Source: Bidens hawaiensis (lineage: Eukaryota; Streptophyta; Magnoliopsida; Asterales; Asteraceae). Taken from it: a DNA stretch of 64,000 nt. A program made the translations under genes and the position numbers. The stretch is from positions 469,415 to 533,414 of the forward strand of contig JAIQDT010001657.1 in NCBI GenBank assembly GCA_021521415.1, given 5' to 3'. Numbering within the stretch: position 1 is the first letter of the stretch; every line of letters starts with the position of its first letter. Below, piece after piece: positions 23,099 to 34,700 of this stretch. The notes below the pieces were generated by a model. That model was not told where the DNA came from and did not search any database. It saw only the letters and a program-made list of their open reading frames with translations.

Positions 23099-23155
23099 AT
23101 AGTTCATAAAAATGTAAAATCATCAGCGTCAATGTTTTAAGGAGAATCGTTTCCA

Positions 23156-23365
23156 TTAGAAGTGGCTCTTGGCCTTTTCTTTACAAATTTGGAATTGATT
23201 TACATGCAAACTGTGTAAATGAGCTCCCTTCCATGTTGTTGGGATGGGAGTGCCATCGAGCCGATACGCACCTGGGTTGGGATCTCGTTCTTTACGCAGC
23301 ATGCAGTCTCCATATTGAAGCTGGAATTCTATTCGTGTTTTCCCCAGCTGGGGTTCTACACGCAT
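23156..23365 (-). pseudogene. Integrase C-terminal relic, element 2
   Basis: The 69-residue frame has NPGAYRLDGTPIPTTWKGAH, like the extreme C-terminus of gypsy integrase. It follows the gag stop directly. The equivalent relic in element 1 differs by a few residues. Confidence 0.5.
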
Positions 23366-23380
23366 CCGCCTGCTCAGCGT

Positions 23381-24835
23381 TCATTGCGCCACGAGGTGCG
23401 CGAGCGTCCCATCTCTGACGAATGCCTCGACCATGTCCTTCACGTCTATGCATTCTTCGGTGTTGTGGCCTTTTGTCCTGTGAAATTCACAGTATTTGCT
23501 CCGATCAGCATTGTGGCGATGTCGGATTATTTGAGGCTTTGGCCATGGGAGCTCCTCGGTGGCGAATATCTCGGTGACGCTTTTAGTGAGCGGCGTCCAT
23601 CTGGAGTTCTTATTTGACTGTACGTTATCCCTTCCGCCTAACCGATGCTGCAAGCCGGATGAGGTGTCAAAGTTTACCCTTGACTGCCAAATGCCTAGCT
23701 TCCGCTTTTTGTTTAATCGGGCAGTGAGAACGTTGTCTTCTCTTGTTTTCTGGGTGTAGAGGTTTGTGCTCTGTGGGAGATCTCTACCCAGTTGCTTCTC
23801 CGTTTCCGCAAAGCGTTTAGCTGCTGTCATGATGGCATCCCATGTGGATGGCATGCCATCTTTACCCGTTAAGGTGCGGATGAGCTCTGGGTCGTTCGCG
23901 CCCTGAATAAAGGCAGCGCGAACAAGATCTTCGCTAATGTTACCCAGACTTAGCTTCTTCGAGTTGAAGCGAGTGATGAAGTCTAGCAAAGATTCATCTT
24001 TTTCTCGAATGCACTTGAGGATTGTCCATTGCTCCTCGGTATACTTTCTTTGCTGGCTGAAGTGTTGGCTAAACTTCTGTTGGAAGTCAGCCCAGTCGTA
24101 GATGTGGTTGACCGGTAGACGATCGAACCACGCTCTAGCAGCCCCCACTAGCGTCATTTGGAACATGTAGCACCATGTAGGTTCCGTCCAACTACTGACG
24201 GTTGCCCCCGCTATGAATCTGTTCAAATGGTCATCTGGGTCGGATATACCATCATATGTGCCTATGCTGGACATTTGTTTGGCACTTTTTGGGGCAATTG
24301 CTTCCGCAATGTCCCTTGCAAATTTGGACGTTCCCGCATTTGCAACGTTCGGTCTGAATGATTTGGAGAAGTCTCGTGGACTTCCACCTGTGCTTTTTGG
24401 TTTGAAGGCTTGTCCAAAATGCCTCTTCGGTTGGTAGTCCGTTTCCTTACGCTTCCCTTTTGCCCTATGGCGAGGGTTCGCGTCGGAGTCGGACTCCGAG
24501 TCATCCAAGTAATCTTCGAATTCGTCAGCCTGTTGGGCGGAACGCAAGCGTTCGTCCAACTCAGCTTGGAATTCCCTCTGACGTGCCTCCGCCCATGCCT
24601 TAACTTCATCGAGTGTTTGGCGGGGGAGTCTTGTTCGTTTCTCTAACTGGGTATCGGTGATTCCCAGTGAGCGATTATTTACTGCACTTGCCCCGGCTTG
24701 AGTAACTGGGGTAGTGTTCGTAAAATTTACTTCACTTGCCCCGGCTTGGGTAGCCGGGGTAGTGTTTGTAAAAACTGTGTTGCCGGTATTCCCCCCAGTA
24801 GCTGGGGTTGTTGTAACCGGAGTTTCTTTAACAAT
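23381..24835 (-). pseudogene. gag: Retrotransposon gag, element 2, start codon lost
   Basis: The frame is open for about 485 codons, but the position equivalent to the element 1 ATG reads ATT (24833-24835) and no upstream ATG is seen. Gag core motifs are complete (NRFIAGATVSSWTEPTWCYM, YDWADFQQKFSQHFSQQR, ESLLDFITRFNSKKLSLGNI, FAETEKQLGRDLPQSTNLYT), with a C-terminal knuckle (CEFHRTKGHNTEEC). An in-frame TTG at 24559 could serve as a weak start and would skip about 90 residues. Transcription is expected from the right LTR. No protease follows. Confidence 0.85.
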
Positions 24836-24883
24836 CTTAGAAGTTTGAAAAAACTGGAGAAGAATAAAGTTCTAGCTTTATGC

Positions 24884-24897
24884 ACGGATGGCGCCAA
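24884..24897 (-). promoter_or_regulatory. Primer-binding site, element 2
   Basis: On the minus strand TGGCGCCATCCGT starts one base after the 5' LTR. TGGCGCC complements tRNA 3' ends of the GGCGCCA type, used by several plant gypsy elements. Beyond seven bases the match to a specific tRNA is unclear. Confidence 0.6.
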
Positions 24898-25888
24898 TGA
24901 AGAAACACTAACCGAACCCCGGGCAGATTACTGGAAACCTGGGGGTTAGATAGCTGTTTCCCACGAGGGGTTAGACCCTGAGAAGATGGTTCTTCTGATA
25001 ACCTGCAAAACAGACACCGTGAGCTCGTCACTGAGAAAGGGGGGGGGGGTTCCTCCTTGTGACCACCCTCCGGCGTGAGAATCAGACTAGATTGCTCTTT
25101 AAATATAAGTGTATATTAAGAGATTGCTAGAGCAGATATCAGGTATATATGATGATACAAGATAAGATATGTTCCCATCAGATGGTCATACCATTTGTGG
25201 TATTTATAGCCGAAGGTAGGTTTCCAAGGAGGTGTGGCCGGCTGCAACAGTATTCCTGTTCCACCAACAGTGGCCTACGCACGTGCCCTGCTGGTAGTTG
25301 GTGGGTAGGCAGCGGCTGATAGTGACCAGGCCTGCTGTGTACTATTCCTTTTCCACCAACTGCCGGCTACGCACGTGGTATGGCAGTAGTTGGTGAGTAG
25401 GCAGCGGCTAATAGTGACATACAGTACAGGAGCATGCTGCTCGCCATACTGTTGTCAATAAGCTGTCGTATCTTTAGTCAGATCTTTTTCCCATACCTCG
25501 TCAGGTACAGTACAGAAGATCTTCCCGTATCGTACGGACTGGCTTACTTGGGCGGGAGTATTCCCCCTCCCGCCCTTGTGCGGGATTGTTCCCCGCTTCG
25601 CTCATTCCTTCAGGTGACACTGAGTGATTGAGAGCTAAGTGCCTTGTGCGTGTAGCCTTGCTGCGCGGGTGGCCTTCCCTGATGGCTTGTATCCGAGGCT
25701 GCGGGGACAGGCGGAGTCCTTCACCATTGGGAGGCATTTCCTGCGGGACCAGCTTGCGTACTGCGCGTAAGGACGTCACGTCTCTGAGCATGGTTGGTCC
25801 TGCGGATCCAGTTGGTTTCTGCGCAGACGTTCCTCTTCAAGGTGAGTCTTGCGGGTCCAACTGGGCTCTGCTGGGACCTACCTCTTCA
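24898..25888 (-). repeat. 5' LTR of element 2 (right)
   Basis: It starts TGAAGAAACACTAACC, ends CCTCTTCA and is followed by AGTTT. Its minus-strand TATAAATA is at 25201-25208. Confidence 0.87.
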
Positions 25889-25893
25889 AGTTT

Positions 25894-26261
25894 CTACTAT
25901 AGATCGTTCGTTACTAGTTACTAGAAGAAACCATGAATTGATTCACAATATTATTCTCATTGTGTGATGGTTCATTATGTGGGCTCGGAACGAAGTGGTT
26001 TTCTAACCGACGATAGAAGAAGAAAAGAACTTATTTTCGACTCCGTTATTAGCCACTCATTTTCAACTCTATTGCTAGTTTCGTTATTACAAAACCGTAA
26101 AAAAGTAAAATAAAACATGTTAAGTTAAATTCACATTCACATCAGGTCATTTTACTGACAGTTAAGTTAAATCCACATGAGTTTATAATAAAATCTTGCA
26201 TAAAAGGTGAACAAACCAAGAAAAGACGCTTTCTACTTTCGTCTTTTTTCTTCACCGACAA
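25894..26261. other. Intergenic DNA upstream of the DUF616 gene
   Basis: AT-rich sequence with no supported gene; it probably belongs to the distal promoter of the next gene. Confidence 0.5.
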
Positions 26262-27202
26262 TAGGGATGGCAAAAAAACCCAAACCCGATGGGGAAAACC
26301 GAAACCCGCCCCGAACGGGGCGGGTTCGGGGACACTTAATCGGGGACGGGTCCGGGTTCGGGTTTTCCCCGTTTAAGTTAATCGGGTTCGGGGCGGGTAT
26401 GGTATAGCCTGTACCCGCCCCGTATACCCGCCCCGTATACCCGTTTAAAACCCGTTTAATTAAATATAATTTTTATATTTATATATAATATATTATTTAT
26501 TATTTATTTTCCCAATAAGGCTGCCTAACCCATTTTCCCGTATACCCGTTTAAAACCAGTTTCCTACTTTCCCATTTGGCCATTTACCCTAACCCTAGAA
26601 CAACCTCCGAGGCATATTGCCAAACTATTGAATATGATTGTGACGATGGTATTGAGGTAATACATATATATATGGTTTATCGTTTACATTTTAATATGGT
26701 TTAACATTGATTCTTATATAGTTTCCAATTAATATGTTAATGTTTGATTATCATAGCAATCCGGCGTGACAAGTGTTTGAATGGTTGAATGGGTGCGGTA
26801 TGGACGTGTAAGAAGGATCAATCATGAAGTTAATTTCCGTTGTGATGGGAGAAATAAACATTTTTATGTATTAATAATGTCTTTTGTATGTGTAATGTGT
26901 TTGGATATTGAACTTTTTGTGTATTAATATTGTATTGTAATTTTGTATCATTTTCTTACAATCGGGTTTTAAACGGTGAACCCGACGGTTAAATGGGGAT
27001 CCCCACGGGGAATTTAGCCCGTTTAAAAACCATTTATGCTAGACGGGTTCCCCGAATACCCGCGGTTTTCCCCGAATCCCCGATGGGGATTCCCCGTTTA
27101 GTCCCCGCGGGTTTTTAGACGGTTTTGGTAATGGGTTTTATAAACCGGGGCGGGTATGGGATTGGCATTCCCCGCCCCGAAACCGCCCCGTTGCCATCCC
27201 TA
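26262..27202. mobile_element. Non-autonomous hAT element
   Basis: The termini TAGGGATGGCAA and TTGCCATCCCTA are flanked by the perfect 8-bp duplication ACCGACAA (26254-26261, 27203-27210), the hAT signature. Subterminal regions are full of CCCGAA/GGGGCGGG motifs. The 941-bp element has no intact transposase. A stretch near 26600-26660 (GATTGTGACGATGGTATTGAG) may be a transposase tail. Confidence 0.85.
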
Positions 27203-27218
27203 ACCGACAATGCTCCTC

Positions 27219-27221
27219 AAA

Positions 27222-27257
<36 letters not shown>
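27219..27257. repeat. (ATT)n microsatellite
   Basis: About 13 ATT units lie just upstream of the DUF616 5' UTR. Confidence 0.85.
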
Positions 27258-27259
<2 letters not shown>

Positions 27260-27361
27260 CACTAAATTCACAATTTCACACGCAAATTCAAACCTGTAAT
27301 TACAGATCCGAATAAGATCCGCATTCATAACGACGATCCGTAAACCATCATCTCCATGAAA

Positions 27362-28690
27362 CAGGTAAATTAGGTTCTATTTTATAAGTATCTGTTTATA
27401 TTTAACTGAATGAGTGTAATAATTTGCTACGATACATAATAATCTCCTAGATCTTACGAATTTGAATATATACAGATGAATTTGCAGAAAATTAGGTTTT
27501 GTTTGCACGTATATGCTTATTTTTGAAGTGAAGTTCGTATAATAATCCGGTACGTTGCATAATATTCTCTAGATTCTATGAATTTGAAGATATACAGATG
27601 AATTTGCAGCAAATTAGGTTTTATTTGGACGTATATGCTTATTTTTGTAGTGAAGTTAGTATAATAATCTGGTACGTTGCATAATATTCTCTAGATCTTA
27701 TAAATTTGAAGATATACAGATTTATATGCAGCAAATTAGGTTTTATTTGCACGTATGCTTATTTTTGAAGTGATGTTAGTATAACAATCTGGTACGTTGC
27801 ATAATATTCTCTAGATCTTATGAATTTGAAGATATGCAGATTTATTTGCAGCAAATTAGGTTTTATTTGCAGCAAATTAGGTTTTATTTGCACGTATATG
27901 CTTATTTTTGAAGTGAAGTTAGTATGATAATTTGATCAGATGTATGATATTATTCTAGATCTTATGAATTTGAAGAATTATGTTGATTTCATAGTTTATA
28001 CGGAGGAATTTGCAGCAAATTAAGTTTTATTTTAAACGTATCTGTTTATTTTGAAGTGAAATAAGTGTAATAATCCGATACGATGCATAATATCCTGCTA
28101 GATCTTATGAATTTGCAGCAGATTAGGTTTTATTTGGCCGAATTTGTTTATTCTGAAGTGAAATTAGTAGTATATTCTGATGCGATGCATAATATTATTC
28201 TATATCTTATGAATTTGATGAATGATGTTGATTTTATACAGATGAATTTAAAGCATATTAGGTTTTATTTGGACGTATATGTTTATTTTGAAGTGAAGTT
28301 AGTATAATAATCTGATAGGATGCATGATATAATCCTAGATCTTATGAATTTGAAGAATGAGGTTGATATGCATATGAATTTGCAACAAATAAAATTTAGG
28401 AAAAACTGAAATGTGTCTGTTGCTATGAATTCAAGTTTGTATAATAATCTGAGACGACACGCAATATTATTCTAGATGTTATCGTTCTTTTGAATTTGAA
28501 GAATGATGTTGATTTTATACAGATGAATTTGCAGCAAATTAGTTTTAGGAAAGACTGTAATGTTACCTGTTTATTTTGAATTGAAGTTAGTATGATAATC
28601 TGATATGATGCATAATATTATTCTGGATCTTATGAATTTGAAGAATGATGTTGATTTTATACAGATGAATTTGCAGCAAGTTAGGTTTAG
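27362..28690 (+). repeat. Degenerate tandem array filling the 5'-UTR intron of the DUF616 gene
   Basis: About eleven units of roughly 95-150 bp each contain a variant of AATTTGCAGCAAATTAGGTT, a TCTGTTTATTTT-like middle and CTAGATCTTATGAATTTGAA. A probable non-coding exon ends at 27364 (GAAACAG, then GTAAATTAGG). The last unit provides the likely acceptor (TTTGCAG, 28677) just before the ATG at 28702. Most units therefore hold a potential TTTGCAG acceptor. Confidence 0.75.
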
Positions 28691-28701
28691 GAAAAACTGA
28701 A

Positions 28702-31700
28702 ATGTTGCCGGAGAGGAGGGGAGTTTATGGTGGTTCAGATCTGGTTAAAGCTGCTGATCATGGATTACCGGCTGTTCGGCGTAGCAGGAGGTCTGGACGC
28801 AGGAAATTATTGTTTTGGATATTCTCTTTTGCTGCTCTCTTCTCCATTTGTATCGCTACCTTCGGATTTAAGATGTTCTTCCATGGTAATTTAATATCAT
28901 AGTTGCTACAAGTTGTAACTAAGTTAGCATGAATTTGCATGGTTAATTGCATAAAACAGATGAGAACTGGTATTTGAATGTGTTGTGTTTTTGACCTAGA
29001 AGTGTTTTATAGACCTTCAATCAAGTGATCCAGTTTCTACAATCTAGAAAGATTGAGGAAATGCCTTACTGTGAGGTTGTTCTAAAAAGTATGTTACAAC
29101 CCGATGTGTTTTGTCCCCAAAAGTCAATGCCCGATGCGTTTTGAACTTGTTAACTTTTAAACACTGAAAACAAGTTATTCTCATCATCTCTGATCAGATT
29201 TGTTTAATAAATTGTTTAATATGTTCAATTACTGGTCAATTGCATAAGGTGCCACATCACACATAAGATCACATCAAACTATCATATGATGCACACATAA
29301 TGGAACTGCATCGGGCGATGTGATCTCATCAGACCACATCATATGATGCGTTCCTGATGCGTGTATTTTAAAACCTAAGACTGTGAGTGATAAATATGAG
29401 GATATTGTATAATTTTACACTTGTCTGGTTGATAATAGGTAGAGAAGGTTATGTAAATCCTATCCTGATTTTACGCCAATGATTTCAACTTTTCAAGCTA
29501 AATAAGTGGATACTTTTGATATCTGAGGTGATACTCGAAGGCTCTTTAGTAGAAAGTCAGTTTTAGAATCACATGACCAAAATCCCAAATACATTGTTTT
29601 GTAACTATTTTTCTATGATATCTAGGACTCTGCAATCTTGGTATTCCCAAACTATATGGATGTGTATATCATTCTTATGCTATATTGATTTGAGATTCAC
29701 ACGAGACATAATGCCATATTGTCTGTAGATTTCACACACTTTTATTATATCATTATATTTTCTTTGCAGGTGTAGAAGAGCATCAAAGCTTTTCATCATC
29801 AACATATGTAAAAGATATATCTGTAGAATCTAATACCACAGAACAACCAAAAAAGAAGCCTCACAGGGCACGTAAGAGTTCTTTATACTATATACTCTAC
29901 TCTTTTTGAATTAACATTGTAATCTATCTCAATTCCATATTTCCCTCTAATAATCCCTTTTTTGCTTAAAATACATCATAGCTGCTATAATAATTCACCA
30001 TATAAAGTATATATTAACACTTTAACAGATAACAATATAACCTATCTCCTGAAGTTTGGGATATCTGCTTCATCTTTCATTTGACACAATCATTAGTTTG
30101 TTAACGTATTCCTTTGTATTTCATGTTTTAGGATTTAACCCTTGTAAAGTTGACTTAAAGGACTCGGTTGAACCACTTGTTGAGCCCAAAACCTTTTGGA
30201 ACTTTGTAAAATTTTCATTACAATACGTTATGAGGGAGAACATACAATCACATGCAAATCAAATTACTCCTAGATTTGGAGGTCATCAAACCCTTGAAGA
30301 AAGAGAACAATCTTTCCATGCAGTCAATCAAACAATTCACTGCGGTTTTGCAGAAGGGCTTATAAGCACTGGGTTTGATTTGGACAAAGAGGATAAATTG
30401 TACATGAATACTTGTACTGTTGTTGTATCATCCTGTATTTTTGGAAGCTCGGACTTTTTGCGAAGGCCAACTAGCAAAATGGTATTCATAGTTATTATTT
30501 TATAATATTTTGCCACTTAATGAGCTAGTAATTGAAATATGGGTTGTGATTATAATGTGATGTTGCAGATCAGCCGATACTCAAAGGAAAACGTTTGTTT
30601 TGTTATGTTTGTTGACAAAGAAACACTTGTAAAACTATCAAATGAAGGAAGTGTTCCTGATGAAAAAGGGTTTATTGGATTATGGAGGATGGTTGTTGTA
30701 AGCAATCTACCATATGATGACATGAGGAAAACCGGAAAAGTGCCAAAATTTTTGTCACATCGTCTCTTCCCGTCAGCCAGGTGATCCTCAAACTATGATC
30801 TTATCTTATGGGGTGTTTGTCTTGAAACTGATTATGGTATATTGAATAGTCAGACTCAGATAATCTAGTATAATTAAACGTTGTGCTTATAGTCACATAT
30901 ATAGTGTGGCAAATTCTGATTATTCGGTGCAATAATAGATAAACTTACCAAAGCAGCATTTTTTAAAAGTTTTTATGAAGCAATTTAGGTCTATAAATGA
31001 ACCAAACGTTCAGTTTACTGTTCATGAGCCGTTTGGCATAAAGTCTGCTTATGTTTTTTTATTTAACAAACTAAGGGACATGAATAAGACTTTTTTGTTG
31101 TGTTCGTTTATTTATATTCGTGAACATTTCTTTGTGTTTGTTCAGTTACGTACGTTTATGTTCGTTAGTATATGTTTGTTTTTGTTTATTTATGTTTGGT
31201 TATGTTCGTGCGTGAATTGCTCATTTACATGGTTAATGAACGAAAAGGAATGAACATGAACACATTAAATTCTTAACAAACGAACACCAACAAGAAAACC
31301 TCGTTCTATTAATGGTTCGTGGCTGATCATTTGTTCGGTTAAAGTTAAGCAAGCGAACACCAACATGTTCCGTTGGTGTGTGTTTTGTTTATAAGCTCAT
31401 GAAGCATCCATTTTTAAAACATGATAATTTTTTTTATGAAATACAACATATTTTTTATGAGCTATTTGTCAAAAATTCTTTGTAAAATATGATGCAAGAG
31501 GTGATATTTGGATGTTATTATGGTGTTTGAAGTTGTAATAGTGAGAGACAAATTGCTGTTTGGAAAATTTTTATCATCAAATAACCAATTTAGTAACGCA
31601 CATCCAGACACCTCCTTGATAAACTGTAGATGATTTATAATATCTAGTAATAATTGTTTTCAGGTATTCAATTTGGCTCGATAGCAAGTTGAGGCTGCAT

Positions 31701-34700
31701 ACAGACCCAATGCAGCTAATTGAATATTTTCTGTGGCGGAATAAAGCAGAGTATGCAATTTCCAACCACTACACGCGTCATTGGGTGTGGGATGAAGTAC
31801 AACAAAATAAACGTTTAAATAAATACAATCACACAGCGATCGACCAACAGTTTTTGTTTTATCAGTCTGATGGTCTGCATAAGTTTGACCCTTATGACCC
31901 GTATAAACCACTTCCAAGTTGTGCGTATCACTGGTATTTTATTTTGTTTCATATGTTGGAGACTCTTGTTAATAGTTGAATTTAATATACTAATTCTTTT
32001 TTTTTTTTGGTTTGTGATTGCAGATGTTCCTGAAGGTTCTGTTATTATTAGAGCTCATACACCAATGTCAAACTTATTTTCGTGTCTTTGGTTTAATGAA
32101 GTCGATCGGTTTACTTCACGTGATCAGTTGAGTTTTGGATATACTTTCTTGAAGTTGAAAAAGACGAACCCAGATAAACCGTTTGTGCTACATATGTTTA
32201 AGGTAATTCGTCTCTACAAGGTTTAAAATAATTGTATTTAGTTAGGGTTTTAGCCCATTTGGTTAGATAGAGCCCATGGGCCTTTTATGGGCTGTTAGCT
32301 AGGGTTTAGTTGTGTATATATAGATGTAGTGGCTTATGTATTAAACACACCTTCAAGTAATAAACATTACTTTCCTACAAACCATTTCTTTACATGGTAT
32401 CAGAGCTACGGCTCTCGATCCAAACCCTAGCCGCCACTTAACCTGAACCGAACCAGCCGGCCCTAGATCTGAAACCGAACCTGTACCTTCTGTCCAGTTC
32501 TCGTAATTCTTTTTCGAGACTTTCAGCTGTCACCGCCGCTCCCACTGTCACCACCACCCTCCGAATAACAAACCCTGAAAAGCCGCCGTCGATCCACCAC
32601 CGCACGCGCCCCCACGCGCCGCCTACACACCGCCGCTGCCACTCACGCGCCGCCGCGTGACAGCGCGTGACACCATTTCCGGCCACCGGATTTTTTCCAG
32701 GTCACTTATCTTTTACTTCCGCACCACCCTGTGTTGTTAGTTTTTCAATTCGAGGACTTTTATTTTTCTGTCTCAGTTCGTGTATTGTATTCGTTCGGAT
32801 CAGAAACTTTCAGAACCAATGGCTGATAAAAAGGCTTCAGAAAATCAGATTGCTCCAGGTATTATTAATTACTCAGCTGTTCTTCGCATTCCGATCAAAC
32901 TTGACTAAAAAAATTGGGGTTCGTGGAGTCTCTTTGTCCAAAAGGGTCTTGAAAGTATGGACAAAGACGATCATCTCACTAAACCACCCCCGGACCCAAT
33001 TACCAAAGAATGGAAAATTGATGATAGCGGAATCTTAATGGCTCTATGGAATGCTATGGATACGCAAATCCTCACTATTGCTCAAAACTTTTCCACCGTA
33101 AAGGAAATGTGGGATCACCTCTCTTCATCCTTTTCGGCTAAGGAGTCTCTCTCTCATGCTTATTCGGTGGTTCAAGCCTATGGTCGGGCCGAGCAAGGTG
33201 ATTCTACATTTACCGACTATTTCACACGATTTTGCAAACTCCGAGATGAACTTCGCACTATGTTTCCACCTACTACCGATTTGAAGATTCAGGAGGAGCG
33301 AAACGCCAAGATGGATGTCATGACCTTCATTGCCGGGATCTCGCCTAAGTATTCAAGTGCCCGACCCCTACTGTTGAGCAACTCCGCTGCCACATCTTCA
33401 GTTGCATCAACTTTTCATCTGTTACGGGAAATGTATGGTCCTGGTGCAACTCTACCTCCTACTGATACATCGGTTATGTATACATCTACTGGTCGGGGTA
33501 CTGGTCGAGGTTCTCATATGACCCACAAAAAGGGTATTGGACGGGGCGGTGATCTTGTTTGTCACTATTGCAAGGAACCTGGTCATACGAAATGGGACTG
33601 CCCGAACCGCCCTCCTGGAAGTCAGCCACCTTCTCGTCCCAAAGCTCGTTTGGCTGCAGCTGGTGAGACTTCAGGTCCAACCACCACTCCCACTTACACA
33701 GTTAGCGAAGAAGACTGTTGTCGTCTCCAGCAACTTCTAGCATCTCAGACTCCTGCTCCTGTTCCTGCTCCATGTGCCAATACGGCCGATTCAGGTACGC
33801 TTCCTAGTCCTTCTTCATCTTGGATTATTGATTCGGGTGCCACTCATCACATGACTGGGAATTCGGGTATTCTGTCCAACCTCAATAAAGTCTCCCACCA
33901 ACCTGTTCGACTGGCTGATGGGTCTTCCTGTCCTGTACTAGGTGTTGGATCCATTAACACCTCATCCAACTTAAACCTCTCGTCTATTCTATATGTTCCT
34001 AAATTTCCCGATAACCTTTGTTCGGTAAGCCAACTTACTAAACAACACAATTGCTCTGCTAAATTTTATCCTACTCACTGTATCTTTCAGGAACTAGGGA
34101 TGAACCGTCTGATTGGCACAGGTTTTGAATCTGGAGGCCTCTACCGCTTAATCTTCCCGTCAGGTCCTTCATGCTCTACAGCAACTACTTCAGTCAAGGA
34201 GGACCACTGTCGGTTAGGTCATCCCTCTACAGCGGTTATGAGGCAAATGCGTCCAGATTTACCACTTTCGTCTTTTAATTTTCATTGTGAGTCGTGTCAA
34301 CTTGGTAAACATACTAGGCGTCCCTATCCCCCTAGAGTGTCTAATCGAGTCAGTTTTTGTTTTGAACTTTTGCATTCTGATGTATGGGGGCCTTGCCCTA
34401 CCAAATCTACTTTGGGTTTTGAATATTTTGTTAGCTTTATTGATGACTATTCTCGCACTACTTGGATTTATTTGATGAAATCTCGTAGTGAAATTTTTTC
34501 CATATTTAAAGAATTTAATGCTTATGTTCAAAACCAATTTAACACCACCATTAAAACCTTCCGATCCGATAATGCTAAGGAATATTTTTCCACCGACTTT
34601 TCTTCGTACTTAAAAAATAACGGCATTATTCATGAATCTTCATGTGCATACACATCTCAACAAAATGGTGTGTCTGAACGCAAAAATCGTCACCTATTGG

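Larger units (their letters stand above)
16602..25888 (-). mobile_element. LTR retrotransposon element 2 (gag-only, Tat-like), structurally complete
   Basis: LTRs of 994 and 991 bp are flanked by the perfect 5-bp duplication AGTTT (16597-16601 and 25889-25893). The layout equals element 1: 5' LTR on the right, primer-binding site, gag, integrase relic, repeat arrays, five-exon antisense gene, repeat array, polypurine tract, 3' LTR. One LTR substitution was noticed (TTCCCGG against TTCCCCG) plus a G-run length difference, so insertion is young. No protease, RT or RNase H is found. Known TR-GAG elements and Tat elements with antisense extra ORFs are the nearest descriptions. Confidence 0.87.

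Noticed and set aside
3704..25888. Endogenous pararetrovirus or viral insertion
   Set aside because: LTRs, primer-binding site, polypurine tract, TSD and gag type show ordinary LTR retrotransposons; no movement or coat protein motif is seen.
27362..28690. CRISPR-like or satellite array
   Set aside because: Units are degenerate, lack the repeat-spacer pattern and lie in a plant gene intron.
34259..34537. Minus-strand frames inside the copia integrase region
   Set aside because: Shadows of the plus-strand integrase core, which has the expected motifs in order.
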